From positions 53,497-117,496 of the forward strand of contig JBBHKE010000819.1 of the NCBI GenBank assembly GCA_037447655.1: a DNA stretch of 64,000 bases. Reading direction: 5' to 3'. This document shows positions 22,681 through 34,259 of this stretch, one piece after another (the stretch's first letter is position 1; each line of letters starts with the position of its first letter). The translations under genes were made by a program, and so were the position numbers. The notes below the pieces were generated by a model. The model worked only from the letters and a program-made list of their open reading frames with translations, had not been told where the DNA came from and did not search any database. Source of the stretch: Zygnema cylindricum. Lineage: Eukaryota; Streptophyta; Zygnematophyceae; Zygnematales; Zygnemataceae.

Positions 22681-25600
22681 TCATTTGTCAACCGATTTGA
22701 GCTCTGTTTCCTTAGTCAACAGCGAAAGACTCTCTTCGTCTACTTCTTTTAATGTATTTGACGAAACAGTTTTTGGCGGTACTTCGACACCAGGTTTCAT
22801 TTTAGCTTTTTCGACTGCCCAACTGTACATTACCATACCGGCTACAGCCAATAACATTCCGGTAATATTTTTCAAACTCAGTTTGGTATTACTTTTAAAT
22901 AAAACCCAACCCAATACAAGGACAAGAACTGTTTTCATGTGCCCCAATACTTGGAAAGTAACGGCCGAGAATTTTCCGATACAGAGGTATTGACTCAAAT
23001 TACATCCCACCGCAAGAATGCAGGACATGCCGATAAAAAACTGCAAAAAAAAGGGAATTAGTGTTATTAACGCTAATAGCGATTCACGGTGTAGCTATTA
23101 TTCAACTGCGGTTTAATTGCGAGACTTGAGAGGTGTGAAACTTGAGTGAGTAAAATTGTATAGATGCGATTCAATTCCCATTTCACGCAAAAAAAGATAC
23201 AGAACTTTCACGGATGTAAAACGTTTTGAACGTACCGCAGCCATCACTGCCATGTTGTATTCTAAAATACTTTTTTTGAAGAGAAGAAAGTCCACCAAAG
23301 GTCCGACAATAATTAGTGATGCCGCCTGAATTGGAGCAGTTTGGCTTAACAGTTCAAAGGAACCAACGTTGTACTTTTTTTGCAGTGATCCGATAAACTG
23401 CAGAAAACCAACACCCAATAACAGCTCATGAATCAACAGCGATACACAAAACTACATCACCTCACAAAAAAAAAGGGATGAACAAACAACAAAACCGCTC
23501 CTTCAAACAAAGTTGCTCAGTGAAACGTTTTCGACCTAAAGTATAGCTATGTAAACTTTGAACAAAAAAAAAAAAAAACAAACATATGCTCACATCTCAG
23601 AGTCAGAATGCAAAGGACACAACATTGAAACCAATGTACCTACAATTTGCTGAAGAGATGTACAAACGACAGCCACACAAGCAGCAAGAAATCCTCCAAA
23701 ATTAACATCGAGGTCGGTCACTGTACAGACGCCCACTCCTAACATCACAACCACCACAGAAGCTTTCACTTCTTTTGAAAAAGTTTTGGCGTTCAAGATC
23801 GCCTCAAAAACGCAGACAGTCGGAATAATACTTAGTTTCGAAATCTGTACAATAAACAGACAAATCAAAGCCTCTTAGAATTATTCACCCTTCACCAAGA
23901 AAAGGAATTATTTACATCTCCTCACCTTAACGTGGGTGGATATTCAAGCATGGTTTATGGATTAACAATTTAATACGTAATGTCTTGCCTCCCAAAATGG
24001 TCGGCTGTGGCTTTGGTATTTTATTCTACTTTTGTTCCCTCATTACTAATGGTAATCTTTTACAAAGAACCTATAGCAATAGGCTTTAGTAAAATGCAGG
24101 AAGGTAAAACATCTGCGTTCATGAAACAAAAAAGAAAAGGAAAATGGCAAAAGGAAAAAGAAAAATGGCACACCAAAACAAACAAGACAAACAAAAAAAA
24201 GAAAGACCTATAAAGGACGCAACTTTGGGTTAATACACTGACTAACAGAAGCCTTTTTAAATGCAGTTCAACAGTACAATTCACAAATAATTACTATCAC
24301 TGTTTCACATAGGACATAGGGTTCCCCGTGGAGGATTAAACATGCTTTGTATATTAAAACAGGTCAATATTATTTTATTAAAGAACGTGTGTCTAAGTTA
24401 AAACCAGAAACAATTAGTTCCTCGGCTAGCTGACAAACAACGAGAGAAAAATGATACAGTGAAAGGAAAGCTAATCAGCATTGCATAACCTGTGAAGCAA
24501 TGATACCTTTGCTACAAAAAAAAAAATCAAAATAAGAATTTTTTTTTACCTCCATTAATAACTTTGCTACACAACAGAACAGAATCAAGATGGTGTTTAA
24601 AATGGTTACTAATTGACAATACATTGAAGGGATAATTACACTATCGGTTTTCTACCTCGTTTTCAGGGTACAAATTCCAGGGTAATTTAGTTTACAATTT
24701 ACCAAAAAAATGTACAATTCACCCACAACACCAGGGCAAATTTCTTCGATGTAATTACCCTATAAATTAGTCTGAGTTTAAGATTTAAACAAGACATTTG
24801 AAACCAGAAAAGACATTCAATTGTCAAATCGTCGCTGGCTTAAAAAGAATAAAACGAGACAAAAAAAACAAATGAGACAAAGATCAGAGAGGTTTGTTCT
24901 GATAAAAACGGATCAGAGAAAAAAAAATCAAGATTAGAGCAATTACATTAAAAGACAAGATCACAGCCACAATTCATGGCATTTGCACATGATTTAAAAT
25001 ATTAATCCAATAAACTAATAAAAAAGGGAACTTTCCATACAAAAGTGCAAACAGAATGATCTTCAGACAACATCCCTTCACCTCAAAAGCTGAGATAGTT
25101 ATGGTAGGACCCGAAACAATGAACAGGTTTAACATCAGATTGAAGTTTCCATTGAACTTACTATTACTGTATAACAGTCGAATAATTGAGAGGGTAACGT
25201 TTGTCCTGTCCAACAATATTTTATAGATCTACTCATTATTATATAAATTTTACTCCTGATTTAGAATCGATACAGTAACTGACCGTTGGACAGTTTGGCG
25301 TATCAATGACGGTCATTTAAATAAAATTAACTAGTAAATGATTCTAGTTTAATAAAAGTTAACTGTAAATGATTTTATTACGAAATCCATAAAACAGATC
25401 CGGCCTAAAGATATATATATTGACGCCATGACTGAGTCAATCTCAGTCCATTTCAACAAATGTTTGTAAAAATTTCTAGCAAATTAAGATTTCTAGACGT
25501 CAGATTTACCGACCAGGATCATCCAATAACTATTTTAGGTTTCATTATCAAAAACATTTTAAGCAGAGGAGTTTGGCAACACGGAAAAAGAGAGATCGGT

Positions 25601-26515
25601 TCTATCAGCAATTATCCTATTCATATCGTAAAAACATTGTTCATAAAAGGTAAAAATTGAAAGTTAAAAACAGTTAGAAAAGAAAAACAAAAAACAAAAA
25701 CAAAAAAAACTGACCTGATAAAAGCCCACACTATTTAGCATTAGGCTCAGATTCATCCCTACGACAGAAGTATTTGCCACCAAACTGAACCAGGCGAGGT
25801 CCCAAAAGGGAATGACTTTGTCAGAGGGCAAATGGCCCAAAGCGGAGGCGATCATTCCCACCATTCCGGTAACGACAAAATGGAGGCCGGTCAACGTCGT
25901 CGCTGTCACATCAAAGAATGAGGGAAAAACGACAAAAAACAAGGCAAAATTAATATCGGAGACAAGTAATGAGAAAGAAAGTATCAAAAAAGAAGTATTT
26001 GGAACGAAAGTATCAAAAACAAGTACGGAAAGAAAAGCATCAAAACAAAAAAAAAAAAAAGTATCGAAAAGCAATGTCGAAACGCAGATGTGAAGTCGAT
26101 GATAGATCAGCCATTGACAGATTTGTAATAAAAAGGAATAAAGACAAAAAAGCTAAAAAAAAACAAAATGCCCTTTATATTTGATGATTTGAAGACCTTA
26201 ACAATTGATTCTTCATCAAAAAAAATAAAAAAAATAAAGATAAAAAAGTCAAGATTAAGTCGTCAGATTCTTTATAATAGCATAAAACAACAATCGGTTT
26301 TCAAGAACTAACAGACAAGATTTCCGATCGTACAGATCACCACAAAAAAACGCCTCAGATTCGACAAAAAACGTCACCGAATTTTGAAACCACGTACCGA
26401 ATCTGAAGCCGAATCCGGACATGACTTGCTTGTTGACCATGATGATGCCCACGGAGGAGACGATATTGAGGCCCCATGCTCCCGTGGCCGATATTGCTTC
26501 AGGATTGTTGATCAT
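22681..26515 (-). CDS. URGT: UDP-rhamnose/UDP-galactose transporter (URGT family)
   Basis: Golgi nucleotide-sugar antiporter of the plant NST-KT/TPT group (DMT fold, about ten membrane helices), supplying UDP-rhamnose and UDP-galactose for cell-wall polysaccharides. Five minus-strand exons: 26515-26398, 25902-25715, 23844-23644, 23397-23236, 23040-22681. All junctions are GT-AG and in phase, giving 342 codons, the usual family length. Landmarks: GAWGLNIVSSVGIIMVNKQ at the N-terminus, TTLTGLHF, MNLSLMLNSVGFYQISKLS, FSKEVKASV, TSLQQI-FIGSLQKKYNVGSFELL, QYLCIGKFSAVTFQVLGHMK and a Lys-Thr pair in VLGHMKTVLVLVLGW. The hydrophilic tail (EVDEESLSLLTKE) also fits. I chose ATG 26513-26515; an upstream in-frame ATG at 26624-26626 would add 37 residues without family similarity. 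The exact substrate within the URGT/UXT group is inferred. Confidence 0.9.
23063..23096 (-). repeat. MITE terminus in URGT intron 4
   Basis: GTGTTATTAACGCTAATAGC followed by GATTCACGGTGTA matches the right end of the TA-type MITE at 27,234-27,451. Only one terminus remains. Confidence 0.6.
23845..25714 (-). other. URGT intron 2 (long)
   Basis: 1.87-kb intron between GGCTTTTATCAG|GTCAG and TTGTACAG|ATTTCG. AT-rich with A-runs; Lys/Asn-rich frames on the other strand are not genes. Confidence 0.8.
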
Positions 26516-26626
26516 GGCTCCTCGTCTCCCTCTCTCTATCTCCTCCTTTGAAAAATTGAAGCTGCAAGTCAAAGTTGAAGATTCAGAGACGCCTTCTTCG
26601 GAGGTTCTACTGTAGAGAAGTTTCAA

Positions 26627-27233
26627 AGTTCGAAACGTAAAAATGGAGGCGTTCGATTCGAACTTTAAACTTTAGGACGCTGACCTTAGCAGACAAAATG
26701 GTACGGTAGAATGCAGGACATTACGGTCCTGACTATGTACTGTAGTGGAGCATAGAACAGTACAATACACCGTGAAATCGTCGTTTGTTAAAAGAACTTG
26801 TTAGTGTAGGACAGCAAATAGTGTTATTAACGTTATTTTGGGTCCAACGACCTAAAATCAGCAAAACATTAACGATGATTAGCATACATAAGGTGTGGTT
26901 CGTGTTCACATAATCGATGTTTGAACAAGTGAGAAAGGTTCGCGCGATTTTAGTCTTTATTAATAATTTAATATGAATCAAATTTGAGTGTGCTTCACAC
27001 TCATTTTCCCATGTCCACGTCGTTATCTGACAACATTTATGTAAATTTATACAAAATAATGGGCAAGTCAACGTACGAACTGACACATTCCATAAAGTAA
27101 AACTATTTAAAAACCTCCTGAACTATTACTACACAGGAGTGTAGCTTAAATTGTACATGTATTAGCGTAGAGGGCAAAAATTTTCTTAATTCTATTTGTG
27201 GTTCAATAGTCGCTATTAAAGGGGACCGAATTA
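26627..27233. other. Intergenic region upstream of URGT
   Basis: Presumed URGT promoter side (the gene reads leftward). Around 26,764-26,840 a decayed MITE-like pair (ACACCGTGAAATCG ... GTGTTATTAACG) is visible. Nothing else recognised. Confidence 0.5.
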
Positions 27234-27451
27234 CACCGTGAATCGTAATTATCGTTAATAATTTTGTCCCCACTGAAAACATCTTTTCTCCGTACACATT
27301 TGTCCAATTTTCAATTTAAGCCCGCCATTCATAAGCTGAGAATATTACCTTTCAATTGCATTCGTCAAATCCACGATCCGACATGTGTGTACGGATAACA
27401 TCTGTTTTAAGAGGCTAAAAAAAACATTAACGCTAATAGCGATTCACGGTG
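27234..27451. mobile_element. TA-type MITE, best-preserved copy
   Basis: 218 bp with termini CACCGTGAATCG and CGATTCACGGTG, flanked by TA at 27232-27233 and 27452-27453. Subterminal TTATCGTTAAT and ATTAACGCTAATAG are also near-inverted. Same family as copies at 2,609, 9,888 and 23,063. Non-coding, Stowaway/Tc1-mariner-like by target site. Confidence 0.82.
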
Positions 27452-27453
27452 TA

Positions 27454-28037
27454 GTGTTATTAACGCTAATAACTATACAACCCATTTACGTACATACCAA
27501 CCACATGGTGTCTTTAAAAGCTTGCACTACGATAAACATTTCGGATAGTGACTAAAAACGCACTTTTAGAAAGTTAAGGTGATATTTATTCGTTGGAATT
27601 ATATCTTGATTATCTCAAAAAAGTCAGGTTGGTTTTTTATGGAAAGCTATTATAACAAGTCATTTTTCTACCATATTCGAAGACAAAATTACAATTTTAC
27701 AACTAACATATTGGTTGATTCCGACCCCGTGCTGAGGGTTCAAATAAGCTCTAAGTTGACCATTATTTGATGCATTATAAGCTTCTTTTGGTCTACTCTC
27801 AATAGATTGAGTTTAATATTTTTTAGACACGATTTCTATTTTTGGTGTGATTTTGAAAACCCGAGAATTTTGACAAAAAAACGGAATTTAGCATACAAGC
27901 CTCATATTGATTGCTTATAGAATCTAACACCAAAAACAAAATTAATTTTCAATCATATTTCAGTGACCAATTTTATCCAAATTAAAAAAAACAACCATTT
28001 CATAAATAGATTAGCAGTAGCGGCTAAAGTTTTAAAC
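27454..28037. other. Intergenic DNA left of the retrotransposon block
   Basis: AT-rich, no gene seen. The last five bases, TAAAC at 28033-28037, are the left target duplication of the composite element. Confidence 0.6.
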
Positions 28038-29134
28038 TGAAATTCTATGGGCTCCATTGCCCACAGAATTCGCAAATCCAAAAGAAGCTAATCTAGATAG
28101 TGCCGAATCCAAGTTGATATAAACCCAAATGAATGATCCCTTGACAATTAGAACCCCAATACACTTTCACCCGTGTGAAGAGAAGACCTTCTGTGTGCTC
28201 AGTTCCACCACAGAATGTAAAGCTTGAATATGTGATTTGGACAATATTCCTCAATTTGACTTTCCCACTAAATAAGTGCCACCCTGGCACGCAAAGACTC
28301 TGACCGACTACACCCGTGTGTAGCTTGGACTCCCTTGAGTCCGCAGCAAAAAGAATTACTGAATTTGCTCACCCGAGCATTAAGTTATGGCTGGTCAAAG
28401 ATGACCTTTATAGTTACAAGCTCTTTTAGAGAGAGGTACCTAAATATCACTAAGTTTTGGTCTGCCTACTCACGACTACCTACTACTAAACCCTAGTTCA
28501 ATAGGAACAATATATAGTACAAGAAGGTACGATAGGCGATGTACTTATTGTACGACCATTGTACGACATGGTCTACAAGGTGACATTTGCCAAATCGGAA
28601 GCCATTGTTCCTCCTCCCATCTTCTCCGATATCAAATAATGTGGCGCCACGTGGCACCACGTGAGGCTATCTCCAAAGGCCGCCGAAAGCTTATTGTGGG
28701 TGGCGGCTGTAATGGTGGCCGTCCGATCAGTTGTATTTATACGGCTTCGATTCGCTTCAATGCATTAATTGATTAATGCGCGTTTTCGTTAGTCTGCTGC
28801 GAATTAGTCCTTAAGATCAATAGATATATATGCGTAAAAGGAATTATATGTATCCTTTTGTTAGTGCCTTAAAGGTTAAGGCGTAGGTCTACATACTACT
28901 CTGCAGACCCCGGATCAAATCCGACAAGAAGCACTATTTTGCTAAAACCAGTAAAATACCTTCTAATTCATTCTGCCTCCTTCTAAATGATGCAGCAGCC
29001 ATGGCCTGCCTTTGGTCCTCTCTTTCTCTCTCTTTACATTCTAACTAAAATATAGAAGTGAACTATTAATTACCTTTTTCCAACACTCTATTTATTTTTC
29101 CAATACAGACCTAGAAAATACATAAATTTCAACA
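28038..29134 (-). repeat. A-family LTR1 (outer 3' LTR)
   Basis: In minus orientation it runs from TGTTGAAATTTATG to CCCATAGAATTTCA. It is preceded, in element sense, by the polypurine tract AATAAGGGGAG at 29,135-29,145. Contains the tRNA-like module at 28,862-28,936 and CACGTG boxes near 28,648-28,663. Confidence 0.93.
28862..28936 (+). other. 75-nt tRNA-like cloverleaf in LTR1 (antisense)
   Basis: Acceptor TAGTGC pairs with GCACTA at the far end. D-arm GCCTTAAAGGTTAAGGC, anticodon-like arm GGTCT...AGACC with a 14-nt loop, T-arm CGGATCAAATCCG. Total length 75 nt. A T5 run follows at 29075-29079, giving a possible Pol III unit of about 218 nt. The large anticodon loop argues against a working tRNA. 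Confidence 0.75.
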
Positions 29135-29335
29135 CTCCCCTTATTTTTTAGTCTACTTTCTTTTCAACTCCCACTAAATACATTTTTCTTTTTTTTTCTT
29201 TTTCTTCTTTCTTTTCTCCTCATAAAACTTTAAGTGAATACCCTCGTATTTAAAAAAGTGTATTAGATGAACCGAAATAATAATTACATCACACATTTTA
29301 TTTTGCATGCCATTTTTCATAAATCCGAGAAAATA
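29135..29335 (-). repeat. Residual 3' end of A-element interior
   Basis: Aligns with 35,363-35,566, the 3' end of the gag-only interior including the polypurine tract. The alignment stops where the duplicated segment starts at 29,336. Confidence 0.85.
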
Positions 29336-29573
29336 TTTTATGGATCTTCAAGTGGAACATCTCATGCCTACGCGCAAGAGTTTATTTTGGAAATAAAGGG
29401 CGACTACGGCTGACGGAAGGGAAGTCACCTCGAGGTGGCCTTAAGGACCCTTATGCATCCTTTCACGAGATTAGAAAAGTTCACCATATTATCTTATAAG
29501 GGGAGAACTCTGTTGTACGTGGAAGATCTGTAAGTAAGGCGCCAATCTCTATTTCGGTAACACAAGTAGAGTT

Positions 29574-30565
29574 TGCAATTTTGAGACCTCTAAAGGTCCT
29601 CAAAGTAGGCAAGTGACACGAAACCTCTAGGATAACCTTGACCCTTAGCACTTTGCACAACGCTGATTGCCACCGACAACTGACTAAATTTACTTCATCC
29701 TTGGGAAGGAAAGACTTCTTTGAGTCCGCTGCAAAAAAAATCAGGCAATTTGCTCATATGAGCAGTTAGTTAGGAATGGCTAAATATGGCCTATAAATAC
29801 TGATGCTCTTAAAGAGAGAGGTGACTACCTCTAATAAAGTCTAAGTCCTAAACCCCTCCCTAAACCCCATTCTACTGAAGTACAACACCAATCACACAAG
29901 TGTGCAGCACATAAAAGTATAGGTGTCGGAGTACTTTTTGTACGGCCATAGTACAACCTGGCCATAAAGGTGACTCCTATCACATCCAAACTTGTTGTGA
30001 TGGTTCCTAGAGATTCTGCAAGTTAATGAGAGATTGCCACTTGTCATCTTGGGTGAGGGTGAACCCAAACCCCCAAAGCGACCATTTCGCGATGTCGGCT
30101 TGCACCATGGTCGTCCGAACCGAAGTCGACTTTGATTAGAAGCCGTCGAAATAAATGTCTTTAACTAGTACATAAAGTACCACTGAATCTATGCTCTAAA
30201 ATCTCTTCATCTAGTTAAATGGAATTTCCGACGAGTACATGTTTAAATAGTTATCACACCCTATATATCCCAACACAGTTCTTAGACTATAGGATAACGC
30301 TAACGGCTACTGGCTACTCTGAAGGACGGTAGGTACTAATATCAAATCTTGGTCCCGGCAGCCTTTTTGGTAAGGAGAAGCTGCCTGTCTCCTTGGACAT
30401 CATAGGTAGCCATGGCTCTGACTCCCTCTCTAGTCTTCAGTGATTGCAACAAGTGTGGGGACTTTGAGAGTGGAGTGAGAAGCAGACTGCCTTTGCTATT
30501 TTCTCTTCTTTTATTTTTCTTATTTCAAACTTAAAAAATACACAACAAAACCTATAATTTCTTCA
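29574..30565 (-). repeat. B-family LTR, duplicated copy
   Basis: Minus orientation, TGAAGAAATTATAGG to the ...ATTGCA end. Identical to the B 3' LTR at 38,847-39,838. The same GAGTT flank and 3' interior accompany it, so it was copied with its surroundings and did not insert independently. Confidence 0.88.
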
Positions 30566-30619
30566 CTCCCCTTATTTTCTAGTCACTTTTCCGTTTAACA
30601 CCACACTTCTCTCTACGAA

Positions 30620-32859
30620 AGTTTAATTTAGGAGATGCTACAGGCTTGATCATCATATCTGCTACCATTTCACTGTCTGGTCTGTACTCTAAGCTTGTGA
30701 TTTTATTTTATACTTTCTCTTTAACAAAACTCACTCTAATATCCATGTGTTTGGCTTTGAAGTGGTGTTTGGGATTAACAACAATAGTAATGGCTGCTTG
30801 ATTATCACAAAAGATTTTTTGCACTACACTCTTAAAAAGACCAAATTCACTAAGTAAAGACTTCACCCATATCAATTCTTTTATAGCAATGCAAAAGGCC
30901 ATGTACTCTGCTTCCATGGTGGACTGAGCAATAAAATTTTATTGATTGCTGCTCCAGCAACAAGCCCTATCACCCACATACAATACATATCCAGAAGTAC
31001 ACCTCCTTATAGGAGCATCCCCATAGCTGGCATCACTCCAAATGGTGATGTCTGCATTGTCCCCATCTAAATGCAACTATAGATCTCTAGTTCCTATAAG
31101 GTATCTGAGGACTCTCTTAGCTGCCTCCCAGTCCCTTTTAGTCGGAGCATTCAAACTTCTTCTCAGTACTCCTACAGCTGCAGCTAAATTTGGCTTGGTA
31201 CAATTCATAAAGTAGTTAAAGCTTCTTACCACGTTCTTGTGACGAATAGTGTGCAGAAACACTTGCTATTCAGGGCCTAACTCATCATCCAAGATTATAA
31301 CTCCTTCTTCCACACTCCCCTCACTTTGCTTTTTTAACTCTATGGGAGTTGTAGAACTACTAGCCTTGTCCATTTGGAATTTTTCCAGCATATTCCCAAT
31401 GGCCTCCTTTTGAGTTAATTTGATTGTCTTCCTATCTCTGTCTGTCTCTACCTGAATTCCAAAAATATAACTTGCCTCTCCCATATCGTTCATCTTTAAT
31501 CTCCCCTTTAGATCTGTTTTGAGTATATTAATTTTGTCCATGGACTTACTTAAAACCAGCAAATCATCAACATAAATTGCAATAAAAATAACTCCTTCCT
31601 CATCTTCAAACAAGTAAATTGAATGATCGGAAGTGATACTTATATATCCCAGTCTGGTAAGAAACTCATCAAGCTTCTTGTTCCACAGCCGGGGCGATTG
31701 TTTCAGGCTATAGAGAGATTTGATCAGCTGGCATACCTTACTTTCTTCTCCGTGTTCCACGAAACCTTCGGGGTGTCGCATGAAGATCTCTTGTTATAGC
31801 TCTCTATGTAGGAAGGTTGTTTTGATGTCTATCTAGTACACCTCCATGTCTTTTGCTGCCGCCAAACTGAGAAGTTTACGGCTTGAGGGAAATTTGACGA
31901 CCTGGGTAAAGGTTTCCTTGTAGTCTATTCCCTCTTTCTGTGTAAATCCTTTGGCCACTTACCGTGCCTTGTAGCGCTCAATGGTGTTATCCGGGTTCAA
32001 TTTCAACTTGAATACCCATTTACATCGGCTTTGGGTTAGATGGACAATCCATCAACTTCTAAGTATCGGCCGCCATGATTGAGGCCATTTCCTTGTTGAT
32101 GGTTGTTTTCCATCGGATTCTCTTCGGACAGTTGATCGCCTCTTTGTTAGTTTAAGGTTCATCCGGATGTGATAACTTTGTTACCTTGTTGTTCACTTGT
32201 TTTTTTTGCAGCCTTTTGCTGCTTCTCCTTCCTTCCTCAAAATTTGCCACCGATATAGATGGCTCTTTTGGATTTTGTCTAACAGTTTCAACTTCTCCCC
32301 TCACCTTTGGTTTCGGTTGCATTTCCACCACGTCCCCTGCTTCTAGTCGAGGCGTCTTTTGAGGTTCCATTGTTTGTTCCTTTCCGATCTGATTTGTGCC
32401 TGCAAGATCATCATCTTTACGGAAACCTAGAAAATTGGTGAGATCAAAGACATATGAATTTTCCGACTCATATCTGATATTGACTGACTTTGTATACTTA
32501 AAGGGATATATAGACTTCCCTTCATTCATAACCACTAGATGCTTCAATAGAATTATATCTTCTCTCTTAAGATCATTGACCCTATACTTTTTGAGAACCT
32601 CGTTATATCTTAACAGATATCTAGGTTTTCCTTTTGGATCTCACTTCCAATTTGACCTATCTATGTCTAGGCTAAACACTTGACTACCGAAAACCTTTAA
32701 GTGTGAAATATCTAGTTTTCGCCCGGTCCATCTCTTATAGGGTGTTTGTCCTTTTACTGCCAGAAGTTAAACATAGATAATTAGGGAGATCAAAGTCATC
32801 TAAATTTTTCGACTCAAATTTGATATTGACTGACTTTGTATGCTTAAAGGATCTATAGA
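30620..32859 (-). pseudogene. Copia pol 3' part (RT-RNase H), duplicated copy
   Basis: Segments recognisable in minus frames: integrase-RT linker (32547-32152), RT with IAIYVDDLLVLS (31781-31266), RNase H with SDASYGDAP and TMEAEYMA (to 30,708). In-frame stops break it, for example at 31,080 (a Trp position in relatives), 31,265, 30,918-30,960 and after KEKV at 30,708. No complete polyprotein can be made. Identical to the copy in element B. Confidence 0.85.
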
Positions 32860-33060
32860 AATCCCGTAAAGTATAAGTCGTACGGTACAAGTCGTTGCGG
32901 GAATCTCGGGAACTATATGTAGTACTGTACAACTCGTACGGTCTTGCGAAACCCAAATAGCACCCAAATATAAATTAATGTGGCGGCTGCCCGTCCTAAC
33001 ACCAAAAAATAAATAATTAAAATGGCCGACGAGATGCGGCATTACATTGTTTTTAGGAAG
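32860..33060. other. GTAC-rich filler between pol fragments
   Basis: About 200 bp containing TCGTACGGTACAAGTCG and ACTCGTACGGTCTTGCG, unlike either flanking pol fragment and similar in word use to host GTAC-rich DNA. It marks a rearrangement junction. Confidence 0.5.
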
Positions 33061-34259
33061 TAGACTCTAGATTATCTAGACCAGTCATCGGTTATTGTCA
33101 ACATAAACCTCTTTTCTCCAACCGAAGGTACTTTTGCAGGTCCCCCTATATCTGTGTGTACTAGATCTAGCACTTTCTCACCTTTATATGTGGCGGCTTT
33201 GGGAAAGGGAAGTCTGTGAGCCTTACCTTGAGCACAACCACTACAATTATCCATCATTTCATTATCCCCAAACTGAATGCCTTCCGCTACACCGAGCTTT
33301 TTCATTTCCCTCAACCTATCAAAATGCATATGCCCCAATCGCTTATGCCAAATCATCAACTTTGGAACACCAACATAGTACACATTCTTTTTTTCATTAC
33401 TCACGTTAAGCCTAAACATTCTTTGGCTACCCTTATCTGCTGTGAACTAGAAGTCATCCCCATACTTAGTTGTAAAGACTCCCTTTCTAGTGAAGGTATC
33501 AAACTCTTTATCATCTAACACAGACGTACAGACAAGATTTTTACTCAGTTGAAAAATGTAGAGTACATCTGAGAAGGTGAGTATAGAAGTCTTTCCCTCC
33601 ACTAAAACTTTGAGATCTACCGACCCCACTAGATCTGTTGTAACCACTCTCCCATCCCCATACTCTATCTCTACAGTAGGGATTTTTCTTAGCTTAGTAA
33701 AGAGGTGCTTATCACGACACATATGCATGGATGCATATGAGTCGATAATCCATCTTTTTTGTGGAGCTTCCCGAATTGCTCTGAGAGCACACTTCTGTTT
33801 TTGAGGGATCTCCTTCTCTTCTACACTCTCGTCAACAAGAAGCTCCTCATCCTCCTCCTCAGAGGACTCGTCCTCGGTCTCTCCTCTCACTTTTGTGAGC
33901 ACAAGTGCCTTCTTCTTCCCTCCAGAAAAACTCCCTCCACGGTTCTCTTGGAGCCTCAGCTCCGACAGCTTGACACAATCCGCTATGAAGTGTCCCAACT
34001 TTTTGCAAAAATGACAAAGACCCTTTGGGGGCCTCGGTCCTCCAGACTCATCTCTCTATCGGTTTCCTCTTGCAGCTAGAGCTTGTATGCTCTTTCCCAA
34101 TCTCCTAATCTCAATTGTGTTCTCCTGCACAAGTATCATTCGGACCACTGTATCCCACTTCCATTGACTGTCAGTTATTTCCTGTAATCGGTACACTATC
34201 TTTTTATACTTGTCGGGTAGCTTCATCATGAGAGTGTTACCTTTCATCTTCATTGTACC
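33061..34259 (-). pseudogene. Copia gag-protease-integrase 5' fragment
   Basis: In element sense: Gag from MKMKGNTLMMKLPDKY, a zinc knuckle CHFCKKLGHFIADC (near 33,990-34,030), an acidic linker, and protease with WIIDSYASMHMC, where the DSG active-site Gly is Tyr. Next come the pre-integrase domain (WHKRLGHMHFDRL) and the start of integrase (FPKAATYKGEKVLDLVHTD). Stops at about 33,447 and 33,072 break it. LTR2 abuts the Gag fragment with no primer binding site between. Confidence 0.8.

Larger units (their letters stand above)
29336..32859. repeat. 3.5-kb near-identical duplication, left copy
   Basis: Matches 38,609-42,132 essentially base for base at a fixed offset of 9,273 bp, apart from single-base indels near 32,762 and 32,850. 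It includes 238 bp of sequence flanking element B, B's 3' LTR, and the RNase H, RT and integrase C-terminal region of B. Confidence 0.93.

Noticed and set aside
26516-26626. URGT start at the upstream ATG
   Set aside because: The extra 37 residues have no family similarity and the downstream ATG fits the family length, though the upstream start cannot be excluded.
28862-28936. Functional tRNA gene
   Set aside because: The middle arm has an oversized loop and no normal anticodon stem-loop, and the sequence is repeated in every LTR. Kept as a tRNA-like module.
30915-31265. Alternative genetic code with TAA/TAG read as glutamine
   Set aside because: A few retroelement stops align with Gln, but others align with Trp or Ser. 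SWI2 and URGT use CAA/CAG for Gln and end at TAG and TGA with no internal stops.
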